A stretch of DNA of 64,000 nucleotides from Streptomyces candidus (GTDB lineage: Bacteria; Actinomycetota; Actinomycetes; Streptomycetales; Streptomycetaceae): NCBI RefSeq assembly GCF_014207445.1, contig NZ_JACHEM010000011.1, positions 62,001 through 126,000 on the forward strand, written 5' to 3'. Of the stretch, positions 26,095 to 33,833 are shown piece after piece. Under the pieces are notes generated by a model that made no database searches, had not been told where the DNA came from, and worked only from the letters and a program-made list of their open reading frames with translations. A program made the translations under genes and the position numbers. How positions within the stretch are numbered: the stretch's first letter is position 1; each line of letters begins with the position of its first letter.

Positions 26095-27393
26095 TCAGCC
26101 CCCCGCCGCCCTCGCCGCCGCTCCGACCGCCGCACAGATACGGCCCAGATCCTCGTCCCCCGTGACGTAGGGCGGCATCGTGTAGATGAGGTCCCTGAAC
26201 GGTCGCACCCACACGCCCGCGCGCACCGCTGCCTCCGTCGCCGCGGCCATGTCCACCGGCCGGTCCAGCTGGACGACGCCGATGCCGCCCAGCACCCGTA
26301 CCTCCCGGACCCCGGGCAGCTCCGCGACCTCGGCCAGCCCGTCCCGCAGCCCGGCCTCCAGCCGCTTGACCTCGCCCGCCCAGTCCTGGCCGAGCAGCAG
26401 GTCGATGGAGGCACAGGCGACGGCCGCCGCGAGGGGGTTGCCCATGAAGGTCGGTCCGTGCGCCAGCACGGGGACCTCGCCCTGCGAGATGCCGTCCGCC
26501 ACCCTCGCCGTGCACAGCGTCGCCGCCATCGACAGATAGCCGCCGGTGAGCGCCTTCCCGAGGCACATCACGTCCGGCGACACCCCTGCCAGGTCCGCCG
26601 CGAAGAGCGTTCCCGTACGGCCGAACCCGGTCGCGATCTCGTCGAAGACGAGCAGCACGTCGTGCGCGTCGCACGCCTCCCGCAGCACCCGCAGGTATTC
26701 CGGCGAGTGGAACCGCATACCGCCCGCACCCTGCACCACCGGCTCCACGATCACCGCGGCGAGCTCGTCCGCGTGCCGCGCGACGGCGGCCCGCAGCTGC
26801 TCCGCGTACGCCTCCTCGTACTCGGCGGGCGGTGCGTCCACGAAGACCTGCCGGGGCAGGACGCCCTGCCACAGGCCGTGCATGCCGCCCTCGGGGTCGC
26901 ACACCGACATCGGCTGCCAGGTGTCCCCGTGGTAGCCGCCCCGCCAGGTCATCATCCGCTGCTTGGCCGGGCGTCCCACCGAGCGCCAGTACTGGAGGCA
27001 CATCTTCACGGCGACCTCGACGGAAACCGACCCGGAGTCGCACAGGAAGACGTGCCGCAGCGGCTCCGGGGTGATCTCCACCAGCTTCGCGGCCAGTCGT
27101 ACGGCGGGCTCGTGGGTGAGCCCGCCGAACATCACGTGGCTCATCTTCTCCAGCTGGCCGCGCGCCGCGTCGTCGAGAACGGGGTGGCGGTAACCGTGCA
27201 CCGCCGACCACCACGACGACATGCCGTCGATCAGCTCGTGCTGCCCGTGGACGGGCTCGGCGAGCCGCAGCCGTACACCGGACGCGGACTCCACGATCAG
27301 CGGCTCGTCACGCCCCGGCATGGGCCCGTACGGATGCCAGACGTGCTCCCGGTCCAGGCGCAGCAGCTCGGCGGGGGAGAGGCCGTCAGGCAT
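26095..27393 (-). CDS. bioA: Adenosylmethionine-8-amino-7-oxononanoate aminotransferase
   Basis: A 432-residue class III aminotransferase. N-terminal LDREHVWHPYGPM is typical of BioA; SSWWSAVHGYRHP, DSGSVSVEVAVKM, YHGDT and LLVFDEIATGFGRTG follow; the PLP lysine is in MCLGKALTGGY. It converts 8-amino-7-oxononanoate (KAPA) into 7,8-diaminononanoate (DAPA) with S-adenosylmethionine as amino donor. Its ATG overlaps the end of bioB by 8 bp (27386-27393), showing translational coupling. Confidence 0.95.
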   Translation of the reverse strand: MPDGLSPAELLRLDREHVWHPYGPMPGRDEPLIVESASGVRLRLAEPVHGQHELIDGMSSWWSAVHGYRHPVLDDAARGQLEKMSHVMFGGLTHEPAVRLAAKLVEITPEPLRHVFLCDSGSVSVEVAVKMCLQYWRSVGRPAKQRMMTWRGGYHGDTWQPMSVCDPEGGMHGLWQGVLPRQVFVDAPPAEYEEAYAEQLRAAVARHADELAAVIVEPVVQGAGGMRFHSPEYLRVLREACDAHDVLLVFDEIATGFGRTGTLFAADLAGVSPDVMCLGKALTGGYLSMAATLCTARVADGISQGEVPVLAHGPTFMGNPLAAAVACASIDLLLGQDWAGEVKRLEAGLRDGLAEVAELPGVREVRVLGGIGVVQLDRPVDMAAATEAAVRAGVWVRPFRDLIYTMPPYVTGDEDLGRICAAVGAAARAAGG

Positions 27394-28570
27394 TGGGCGC
27401 CAGCTCCGTCCCGGCGCCCCGCCGCCGTACGGTCACCAGGTCCTGCCGGGCGCCGGGAACCGCCGGGACGTCGGAGGCCTCCTCGGCCGCCGGTGCGTCG
27501 TCGTGGCACCCGCCTGCGGAAGCGCCCTCGGATCCGCAGCCGCCCGCGGACCCGCACACGCCCGTGCTCCGGTGCTCCGGCAGCGTCGTCGTGTCCGTCC
27601 CCTCCACCTCGAAACCGGCGTCCGCGATCATCTCCAGGTCCGCCTGACCTGCCTGGCCCTCGCTGGTCAGGTAGTCGCCCAGGAAGATGGAATTGACCAG
27701 GTGCAGCGCGAGCGGCTGCATCGTCCTCAGGTGCACCTCGCGACCGCCCGCGAGCCGGACCTCCACGTCCGGACAGACGAACCGCACCATCGCCAGGATG
27801 CGCAGCGCCTTCTGCGGGGTGAGGTGCCATTCCTTGGCCAGCGGCGTCCCCTCGAACGGGATGAGGAAGTTGACCGGCACCGAGTCCGGATCGAGTGCGC
27901 GCAGCGAGAAGACCACGTCCACCAGGTCCTCGTCGGATTCGCCCATGCCCGCGATCAGCCCCGAGCACGCGGACAGACCGGCCGCCTGTGCCTGCTGCAC
28001 CGTTTCGACCCGGTCCGCGTAGGTGTGGGTGGTCGTGATGTTCCCGTATGTCGCCTCGGACGTGTTGAGGTTGTGGTTGTAGGCGTCGGCCCCCGCGGCC
28101 TTCAGCCGCTCAGCCTGGCCGTCCGTCAGAAGCCCGAGGCAGGCGCAGACCTCAACGCCCTCGTTGTTTTCCTTGATCGCTTCGATGGTCTTCGTGACCC
28201 GGTCCACGTCCTTGTCCGTGGGGCCGCGCCCGCTCGCCACCAGGCAGACCCGCTTGGCCCCGCCCGCGACGCCCGCCGCGGCCGCCTTCGACGCCTCGTC
28301 GGCCTTGAGCCAGGTGTACTTGAGGATCCCGGCCTTCGAGCCGAGCCGCTGCGAGCAGTACGAGCAGTCCTCCGGGCACAGTCCGGACTTCAGGTTGACG
28401 AGGTAGTTGAGCTTCACCCGCCGGCCGAACCACTGGCGGCGCACCTTGCCGGCCGCGGCCACCACGTCGAGCAGTTCCTCGTCGGTCGTCGCCAGAACGG
28501 CGAGCGCTTCTTCGCGGGTCGGCAGCTCGCGCCGCAGCCCCTTCTCCACCAGTGTGTTCAGCAGGTCCAT
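27386..28570 (-). CDS. bioB: Biotin synthase
   Basis: A 394-residue radical-SAM enzyme that inserts sulfur into dethiobiotin. The [4Fe-4S] cluster motif CPEDCSYC is at C65, C69 and C72; further hallmarks are YNHNLNTSE and the NFLIPFEGTPL segment. After the normal BioB end there is a tail of about 60 residues rich in Cys, Gly, Ser and acidic residues (GVCGSAGGCGSEG, GGCHDD). The ATG at 28570 has AGGA eight bases upstream; an ATG at 28576 is an alternative. It is first in bioBAD and divergent from bioF. Confidence 0.96.
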   Translation of the reverse strand: MDLLNTLVEKGLRRELPTREEALAVLATTDEELLDVVAAAGKVRRQWFGRRVKLNYLVNLKSGLCPEDCSYCSQRLGSKAGILKYTWLKADEASKAAAAGVAGGAKRVCLVASGRGPTDKDVDRVTKTIEAIKENNEGVEVCACLGLLTDGQAERLKAAGADAYNHNLNTSEATYGNITTTHTYADRVETVQQAQAAGLSACSGLIAGMGESDEDLVDVVFSLRALDPDSVPVNFLIPFEGTPLAKEWHLTPQKALRILAMVRFVCPDVEVRLAGGREVHLRTMQPLALHLVNSIFLGDYLTSEGQAGQADLEMIADAGFEVEGTDTTTLPEHRSTGVCGSAGGCGSEGASAGGCHDDAPAAEEASDVPAVPGARQDLVTVRRRGAGTELAPNA

Positions 28571-28636
28571 GCGCATGATCCTGACGCACAGGACCGCCCC
28601 CGGCCAAGGAGGATTCGGACAACGGCGCCCGTTCGA

Positions 28637-28656
28637 GGTGTGGGTATTGCCACACC
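28637..28656. promoter_or_regulatory. Palindromic operator candidate between bioB and bioF
   Basis: GGTGTGG (28637-28643) and CCACACC (28650-28656) form a perfect 7-bp inverted repeat with 6-bp spacing, inside the 168-bp divergent bioB/bioF intergenic region. Its place and symmetry suggest a repressor site controlling both arms of the biotin genes. No biotin regulator gene is in the window. Confidence 0.5.
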
Positions 28657-28738
28657 CTGGCGCGGGATCCGTCCGGCTAGTGTCTGTGGGCTGCCTACAA
28701 AACCCCTCGCTCCCTCCCCACGTCGAAGGGCCCCCGCC

Positions 28739-29896
28739 ATGCTCCAGCGCTCCGCTTTCGCGCACCCCTTCGAGTGGATCGAGGAGGAGGCCGCACGACG
28801 CGCCCGCGCCGGACTCGTACGGACCCTGCGCCCCCGCGCCGCGGACAGCCCGCTGCTCGACCTCGCGAGCAACGACTACCTCGGGCTGACCCGTCACCCG
28901 GAGGTCACCGCCGCGGCGGCCGACGCAGCGCGCAGGTGGGGGGCGGGCGCCACCGGCTCCCGCCTCGTCTCCGGCACGACCGAGCTGCACACACAGCTGG
29001 AGCGTGAACTCGCGGAGTTCACCGGCTTCGAGTCCGCGCTCGTCCTCTCCTCCGGGTATGCGGCGAACCTGGCCGTACTCACGGCGCTCACCGCCGGCGG
29101 TTCCCTGATCGTCTCCGACGCGGGCAACCATGCCTCGATCGTGGACGGTTGCCGTCTCTCCCGCGCCGAGACCGCCGTCACCCCGCACGCGGACCCCGCT
29201 GCCGTACGGAAGTCGCTCGACGGGCATCGAGGGCGTGCGCTCGTCGTCTCCGACTCGGTCTTCTCGGTGGACGGCGACGCGGCGCCCTTGCGCGAACTGG
29301 CTTCAGTGGCAAGGGAGTTCGGTGCGGCGCTCATCGTCGACGATGCCCATGGACTCGGAGTCCTCGGCCCCGGAGGCCGCGGCGCGCTGCATGCCGCCGG
29401 ACTCGCCGGTGCGCCGGATGCGGTCGCCACTGTCACCCTGTCCAAGTCGTTGGGCAGCCAGGGTGGTGCGGTCCTCGGCCCGGCACATGTCATCGACCAC
29501 CTGGTCAACGCGGCCCGTACGTTCATCTTCGACACCGGTCTCGCCCCGGCCGCCGCCGGCGCCGCCCTGGCGAGCCTGCGGCTGCTGCGCCGCGAACCGG
29601 CGCTGGCCGACCGTGTACGCGACGTATCGGCCACCCTGCACCGGCGCTTGACCGACGCGCACCTCGCCGCGGTGCGCCCGGACGCGGCGGTGGTCTCGGT
29701 GCGGGCGCCCTCCGCGGAGGCGGCTCTGCGCTGGGCGGCGGACTGCCGTACGGAGGGGCTCGCGGTCGGTTGCTTCCGGCCGCCGTCCGTACCGGACGGC
29801 ATCTCCCGGCTGCGGCTGACCGCCCGCGCCGACCTCACCGACGCACAGATCGAAGGTGCGGTGGACGCCATTGTCCGTACCGCACCCCCATGCTGA
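28739..29896 (+). CDS. bioF: 8-amino-7-oxononanoate synthase
   Basis: A 385-residue alpha-oxoamine synthase (fold-type I PLP). Seen: LLDLASNDYLGLTRHPEV, GATGSRLVSGTTELH, LSSGYAANLAVLTAL, DDAHGLGVLGPGGRG and the PLP lysine in TLSKSLGSQGG. It condenses pimeloyl-CoA or -ACP with alanine to KAPA, the substrate of BioA. The ATG at 28739 is preceded by GAAGGG nine bases upstream. It is transcribed away from bioBAD. Confidence 0.95.
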   Translation: MLQRSAFAHPFEWIEEEAARRARAGLVRTLRPRAADSPLLDLASNDYLGLTRHPEVTAAAADAARRWGAGATGSRLVSGTTELHTQLERELAEFTGFESALVLSSGYAANLAVLTALTAGGSLIVSDAGNHASIVDGCRLSRAETAVTPHADPAAVRKSLDGHRGRALVVSDSVFSVDGDAAPLRELASVAREFGAALIVDDAHGLGVLGPGGRGALHAAGLAGAPDAVATVTLSKSLGSQGGAVLGPAHVIDHLVNAARTFIFDTGLAPAAAGAALASLRLLRREPALADRVRDVSATLHRRLTDAHLAAVRPDAAVVSVRAPSAEAALRWAADCRTEGLAVGCFRPPSVPDGISRLRLTARADLTDAQIEGAVDAIVRTAPPC

Positions 29897-29920
29897 CGCT
29901 CCGTCACTCATATCGCCGAC

Positions 29921-30145
29921 TCATACCGCTTCCTCGCGCAGGGCGCCGAGGAAGCGCGACCACGCCTCGGGGGAGAAGAGGAGGGCGGGACGGCTCACAT
30001 GCTTCGAGTCGCGGACGGCCAGCAGGCCGCCGCGGGCCGACGCCGTCTCCACGCAGTTGTTCATGCCTGTGCTGCGGCTGCTGCGGCGCCACGCTGCGCC
30101 GGGCGGGAGAGGGCGGGAAGGTACGTTCGCGAGGTGTGGGGTCAT
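29921..30145 (-). CDS. DUF397 domain protein
   Basis: A 74-residue protein of the DUF397 family (WRRSSRSTGMNNCVETAS, VRDSKHVSRPALLFSPEAWSRFL). These small proteins are encoded next to XRE/DUF5753 regulators in Streptomyces, as with WhiJ, and are thought to work with them. Here the XRE gene lies just upstream on the same strand, 127 bp away. The ATG at 30145 is set by GGGAGG five bases upstream; an upstream ATG at 30205 lacks a site. It converges on bioF. Confidence 0.87.
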   Translation of the reverse strand: MTPHLANVPSRPLPPGAAWRRSSRSTGMNNCVETASARGGLLAVRDSKHVSRPALLFSPEAWSRFLGALREEAV

Positions 30146-30272
30146 GGTGCCTCCCTGCGCGTCGTCACCGATAGGAGGTGGTGGGGCGACGGTCTGCGAC
30201 GCCACGGTCCGTAAGCCGTGGGCCGGTGGAACCGGGAATGCCGGGGCCGTGATCAGTGGGGCTGTGCCGGCG

Positions 30273-31121
30273 TCAGCGGAGGCCGGCGATCAGATCCCGG
30301 GAGTCCTGGTGCGACATCGCCTGTTCCTGGATCCGCTGGAACGCGGCGGCGTATGCCGTGAGGTCTTCTTTCCGTTCCAGATAGAGGCTACTCGCCAAGT
30401 GGTCGATAACAACCACATCCAGATCAGCCATGTTCGGAAAGGAGAAAATAACGAAAGCACCAGTCAGTCCAGCATGCGCACCCGCCGCAAAAGGCAACAC
30501 CTGTAACCGGACATGGGGCAACTCCGTCATGTCCAGCAGGTGGCGCAACTGCTCCTGCATGACCCGCTCGCTGCACACCGTCCTTCGCAGCACGGCCTCG
30601 TCGAGCACCACGCTCAGAGCCAGCGGGCAGTCTTCCCGCAGCACCTTCTGCCGCGCCAGACGCACCTCCACCAGCGTGTCGAGCTGCTCCTCCGGCATGG
30701 CCGACAGCGTCGCCCCGGTCACCGCCCGCGCGTAGTGCGGCGTCTGCAACAGCCCCGGCACCACCGAGGTCTCCAGCGTGCGCGCCGCGCATGCCCGGGA
30801 CTCCAGACTGATGAAGTCCCGGTACTGGGGCGGCAGCAGCCCCCGGTAGGCGTGCCACCACTGCGTGCCCGACTCGCCGGAGTCCTCCGCCAACGCCTCC
30901 AGCAGTGACCGGTGTTGCGCATCGCGCACGTCGTAGGCGGCGAGCAGCAGCGTCACGTCGGACGGCTTGACCCCGCTGCGTCCCGTCTCGATCCGGCTCA
31001 CCTTCGACTGGTGCCAGCCGACGAGGCGAGCCGCTTGAGGGCTGGTGAGACCGGCCCTGTCGCGCAGTCTGCGCAGTTCCTCTCCCAGCTTGCGACGTCG
31101 TACCGCGGGACCGTGCCGCAT
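30273..31121 (-). CDS. XRE family regulator with DUF5753 domain (WhiJ-like)
   Basis: A 282-residue protein. The N-terminal helix-turn-helix is LGEELRRLRDRAGLTSPQAARLVGW, then SKVSRIETGRSGVKPSDV; the rest is DUF5753 (ESRACAARTLETSVVPGLLQTPHYARAV ... LPFAAGAHAGLTGAFVIFSF, given in parts). Streptomyces has many paralogues of this type, some of which repress development. The ATG at 31121 has AAAGGAG eight bases upstream. It forms a trio with the DUF397 gene downstream and the divergent ATPase gene. Confidence 0.92.
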   Translation of the reverse strand: MRHGPAVRRRKLGEELRRLRDRAGLTSPQAARLVGWHQSKVSRIETGRSGVKPSDVTLLLAAYDVRDAQHRSLLEALAEDSGESGTQWWHAYRGLLPPQYRDFISLESRACAARTLETSVVPGLLQTPHYARAVTGATLSAMPEEQLDTLVEVRLARQKVLREDCPLALSVVLDEAVLRRTVCSERVMQEQLRHLLDMTELPHVRLQVLPFAAGAHAGLTGAFVIFSFPNMADLDVVVIDHLASSLYLERKEDLTAYAAAFQRIQEQAMSHQDSRDLIAGLR

Positions 31122-31380
31122 CCCCGACTCCTTTCGGCGCAGCATCCGCCCCCGCCGGGGCCAGTGTGCCGGGCGAATCCGGTCTCTCGTAGCAGAGTTC
31201 ATCACTTTGAGTGGCAGATATATGTATGTCTGGGGTGCACGGCCGCGGCGACTGCACCATGAGTGACACTCTGGCGCGGAATGACGGCGGAACCAGGCGG
31301 AAATGAAAAGTCCGGGGCCGCCCCGCACGTACCGCGTACGAGTCCGAGTCCAGCCCCGGCGGGAAAGGGACAACGTCGCC

Positions 31381-31812
31381 ATGGCAGACCATCAGGAAGT
31401 AACCGTCACCCTGCCGAGCGATCCCGCCTCGGTCCCCACGGCCAGGAAGTTCGTGGCCGAAGCCCTCGTGGGCTGGGGGCTTCCGGCCGGTTCCGACACG
31501 GCGGACGCCATCCGCCTGATGGTCTCGGAACTCACCACCAACGCCGTGCAGCACACCTTCGGGCAGTCACCGACCTTCACGGTGGACGTCCAGCTGGAGC
31601 GCGACGAGCGGCTGTGCATCGGCGTCACCGACAGCCACCCGCGCTGGCCCCAGCGCCTGCCCGCCGCGGTGCAGCAGGACAACGGCCGCGGCATGGTGAT
31701 CGTCCGGTCGCTGGCCGCGGAATGCGGCGGCCGACTGTCGGTCACCTCCACGCCGGAGGGCGGCAAGACGGTGTGGGTCGCGCTCCCGTGGAACGCCCCC
31801 GTGCAGAGATGA
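31381..31812 (+). CDS. Anti-sigma-factor-like ATP-binding protein (HATPase)
   Basis: A 143-residue GHKL ATPase of the RsbW/SpoIIAB-like kind. The N-box is LMVSELTTNAVQH, the G1-like box DNGRGMVIVRSLA, and a G2-like GGKTVWVALPW ends the domain. Such proteins may act as anti-sigma kinases or in other signalling. In Streptomyces they are often next to WhiJ-like regulators, as here, divergently with a 259-bp gap that is unusually A/T-rich around 31200-31235 and probably holds promoters for both sides. The ATG at 31381 has AAGGGA ten bases upstream; an ATG at 31303 is possible. Confidence 0.88.
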   Translation: MADHQEVTVTLPSDPASVPTARKFVAEALVGWGLPAGSDTADAIRLMVSELTTNAVQHTFGQSPTFTVDVQLERDERLCIGVTDSHPRWPQRLPAAVQQDNGRGMVIVRSLAAECGGRLSVTSTPEGGKTVWVALPWNAPVQR

Positions 31813-31958
31813 CGGACCGCGGGGGACGGCCGCACGGAGACGACCGTGCGGAAGACCCCGGCGGTGAGGACGGTGCGGCGGCAGGGCACGGCCGGCAGCG
31901 GCGCGTCGCAGGCGCAACGCAACGCGCCGCCCGAGCGGTCCGGTTGATCAGCCGGTGC

Positions 31959-32438
31959 TCACCGCACCCGGCCGTACCACACGCTCTTCGACCAGATCCG
32001 CTCCAGTCGCACCACGGCGCCCTGCTTCGGCGAGTGCCAGATCTTGTTCCCGCCCGCATAGATGCCGACGTGGTAGACGCTGCGGCCACGATGGAAGAAC
32101 ACCAGGTCGCCCCGTTGCAGCTGGGACGCGCGGATGTGCCGGGTCTTGTTGTACTGCGCCTGCGCGGAACGCGGCAGGCTCTTTCCGACCCTCTTGTACG
32201 AGTAGAGCGTCAACCCCGAGCAGTCGAAGCGGTAGGGGCCGGCGGCCCCGCGCTTGTACGGCGCGCCCCGCTTGGACGCCGCGACGTTCAGCGCCTTCGC
32301 CGCCTGCGTCGCCGCATCGGCCTCGGAGGCGGCACCCGGTACCAGCACGCTGCCGCCCACGACGGCGAGCGTGAGGGCCGATGCCGTACCGGCCCTGGCG
32401 ATCAGCGACGGAACACGGCGGTTTACGTGCGCAGTCAT
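31959..32438 (-). CDS. Secreted NlpC/P60 (C40) cell-wall peptidase
   Basis: A 159-residue protein with a signal peptide (about 1-43; RRVPSLIARAGTASALTLAVV, then AASEADAAT) and one NlpC/P60 domain. The catalytic Cys is in RFDCSGLTLYSYKRVG and the His in SVYHVGIYAGGNKIWHSP. Such enzymes cut D-gamma-glutamyl-diaminopimelate bonds in peptidoglycan stem peptides. The ATG at 32438 has GAAGGG eight bases upstream. No SH3 or LysM binding domain is present. It converges on the ATPase gene. Confidence 0.92.
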   Translation of the reverse strand: MTAHVNRRVPSLIARAGTASALTLAVVGGSVLVPGAASEADAATQAAKALNVAASKRGAPYKRGAAGPYRFDCSGLTLYSYKRVGKSLPRSAQAQYNKTRHIRASQLQRGDLVFFHRGRSVYHVGIYAGGNKIWHSPKQGAVVRLERIWSKSVWYGRVR

Positions 32439-32785
32439 GCGCAACCCTTCGTCGACCAGACGTCCCGGCAGCGTCTGTACGGCGCTCGCCGGGACCGCCC
32501 CGCCACGACGACGGGGGCTTGTCGTTCACGGATCCTTGCCCGGACGACGACTGGTTTCCGAGCGGAAAGTGGGGTTTGTGAGGCTCATCACCCCTGACCC
32601 GTTCGGGTGGACAAAGGTCGTTCCGCACTTCCGCGTCGCGCGCTGACGACGCCCGCACCAGCAACGGAGCGTGTGATTCCGCATGTGCTCCGGTCGCGGT
32701 GCGCAACTCGACCGGTATGGATGACGGAGACGTGAATGGTCCGAACGGGGGAGACGCTGCCGGGCCGGAGCGCGCCTCCGGATGA
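32439..32785. other. Intergenic region upstream of the NlpC/P60 gene
   Basis: This 347-bp stretch holds the ribosome binding site of the peptidase gene, the CRP-like palindrome listed separately and, at its far end, the stop of the small ClpP-linked gene at 32786. I looked for a ydaO-type (c-di-AMP) riboswitch, which often precedes such genes, and did not see its conserved GGGGTGAATC-like core. No convincing gene was found. Confidence 0.6.
32578..32591. promoter_or_regulatory. CRP-like palindrome (GTGA-N6-TCAC)
   Basis: GTGAGGCTCATCAC at 32578-32591 has the GTGA-N6-TCAC symmetry of cAMP-receptor-protein sites. It lies about 140 bp upstream of the NlpC/P60 peptidase start. Cell-wall and germination genes are among known Streptomyces CRP targets, but the match is short. 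Confidence 0.3.
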
Positions 32786-33103
32786 TCAGCTCGGCTGCTC
32801 CGGGGACACGGCGAGACGCCCCGTGCGCCGCTCGCCGTCCAGCACGCGCAATGCCCGCGACAGCGTTGCCGGACACATCCCGGTTTCACCCCGTTCGTGC
32901 ATCAGCGTCAGTGCGTCGCGCAGCGCGGCGGCCCCGCCGACGAGGGCCTGTGCGGCACGCAGGGCCCCGTAGGTGTCCGTCGCGCGGGACGGGTTGATCC
33001 GGCCCAGGAGGTCGACGGCCGCCAAGTAGCTGTCCACCAGGTCGCACTCGGCGCGGGTCAGCGCGGGCAACGGCGGCAGCTCCGGCAGCATACGGCCGCT
33101 CAC
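32786..33103 (-). CDS. Small protein translationally coupled to the ClpP homologue
   Basis: A 105-residue, mostly helical protein (LTRAECDLVDSYLAAVDLLGRI, given in part; ALRAAQALVGGAAALRDALTLM). I do not recognise the family and see no signal or membrane segment. The start is a GTG at 33103 that overlaps the ClpP stop in GTGA (33100-33103), which argues that it is real and made together with that ClpP. A role as adaptor or partner of the ClpP is inference from context only. Confidence 0.65.
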   Translation of the reverse strand: MSGRMLPELPPLPALTRAECDLVDSYLAAVDLLGRINPSRATDTYGALRAAQALVGGAAALRDALTLMHERGETGMCPATLSRALRVLDGERRTGRLAVSPEQPS

Positions 33104-33732
33104 CGCGCGGAGGAGGGCAGGGCGCCGCGGCGGTTCGCGACGATGCGGTCCACCAGCCCGTAGCCAAGTGCTTCCCCGGCGTCGAGCACCTTCGTACGGT
33201 CGAAGTCCGCCTCGACCTGCTCGGCGGACCGACCCGTGTGCCGGGCCAGCATCCGCGCCGTCATCGAGCGCAGCCGTACGAGCTCCCGGGCGTGGATCTC
33301 CAGGTCCGAGGGCTGCCCCTGGGCCGGCTCGTCCAGGGCGGGCTGGCTGAGCGCGATCCGTGCGCCGGGCAGTGCGAGCCGCTTGCCGGCGGTGCCGCAG
33401 GCCAGCAGTACTGCGGCGGCGTCGAGGGCCTGCCCGAGGCAGATCGTCTCCACGTCGCAGGTGACGAACTGGAGAGTGTCGTAGATCGCGGCCATCGCCG
33501 TGTACGAGCCGCCGGGGGAGTTGATGTAGAGCGAGATGTCACGGTCCGGGGCGTCGTGTTCGAGGTACATGAACTGCGCCGCGATGTCGTTGGCGGCGGT
33601 GTCGTCGACGGGTGTCCCCAAAAAGACGATCCGCTCGCCGAGCATCTTCGAGTACGGATCGAGTGTGCGGGTGCCGGTGCTGGTGCGCTCGTGGAACTGG
33701 GGCAGGACGTGGCGGGCGTACGGCTGGATCAT
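33100..33732 (-). CDS. ClpP-like protein lacking the catalytic triad (pseudoprotease)
   Basis: A 210-residue protein with the full ClpP fold: RIVFLGTPVDDTAANDIAAQ, LYINSPGGSYTAMAAIYDTL, DLEIHARELVRL and EALGYGLVDRI align over their whole length. The triad is gone: the Ser of ASMGA is Asp104 (GQALDAAAV), the His of the MIHQP motif is Ser129 (ALSQP), and the Asp of the ERD motif is Thr180. It may still form rings, perhaps mixed with active ClpP paralogues encoded elsewhere, as ClpR does in plants and cyanobacteria (inference). The ATG at 33732 has AAGGGAG eight bases upstream. It is coupled to the small gene downstream and divergent from an antitoxin-like gene. Confidence 0.9.
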   Translation of the reverse strand: MIQPYARHVLPQFHERTSTGTRTLDPYSKMLGERIVFLGTPVDDTAANDIAAQFMYLEHDAPDRDISLYINSPGGSYTAMAAIYDTLQFVTCDVETICLGQALDAAAVLLACGTAGKRLALPGARIALSQPALDEPAQGQPSDLEIHARELVRLRSMTARMLARHTGRSAEQVEADFDRTKVLDAGEALGYGLVDRIVANRRGALPSSAR

Positions 33733-33801
33733 GGCGTGCTCCCTTGTGTGCGGCACGGCGGCGTCGGATGCGCGGCGCGTACTGCTGCCTCTGTCAAAAA
33801 T

Positions 33802-33823
33802 GTACAGGACGTACGTTAAGTAC
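33802..33823. promoter_or_regulatory. Three GTAC repeats at 9-bp spacing (antitoxin/clpP operator candidate)
   Basis: GTAC occurs at 33802, 33811 and 33820, exactly 9 bp apart, in the 101-bp gap between the divergent clpP-like and antitoxin genes, just before the antitoxin start at 33834. Phd/YefM antitoxins bind short palindromic repeats in their own promoters, which fits this arrangement. Confidence 0.5.
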
Positions 33824-33833
33824 GATGAGGAGC

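Noticed and set aside
32439..32785. Possible ydaO (c-di-AMP) riboswitch before the NlpC/P60 gene
   Set aside because: The conserved core elements of that riboswitch are not visible on the minus strand; only a CRP-like palindrome was seen.
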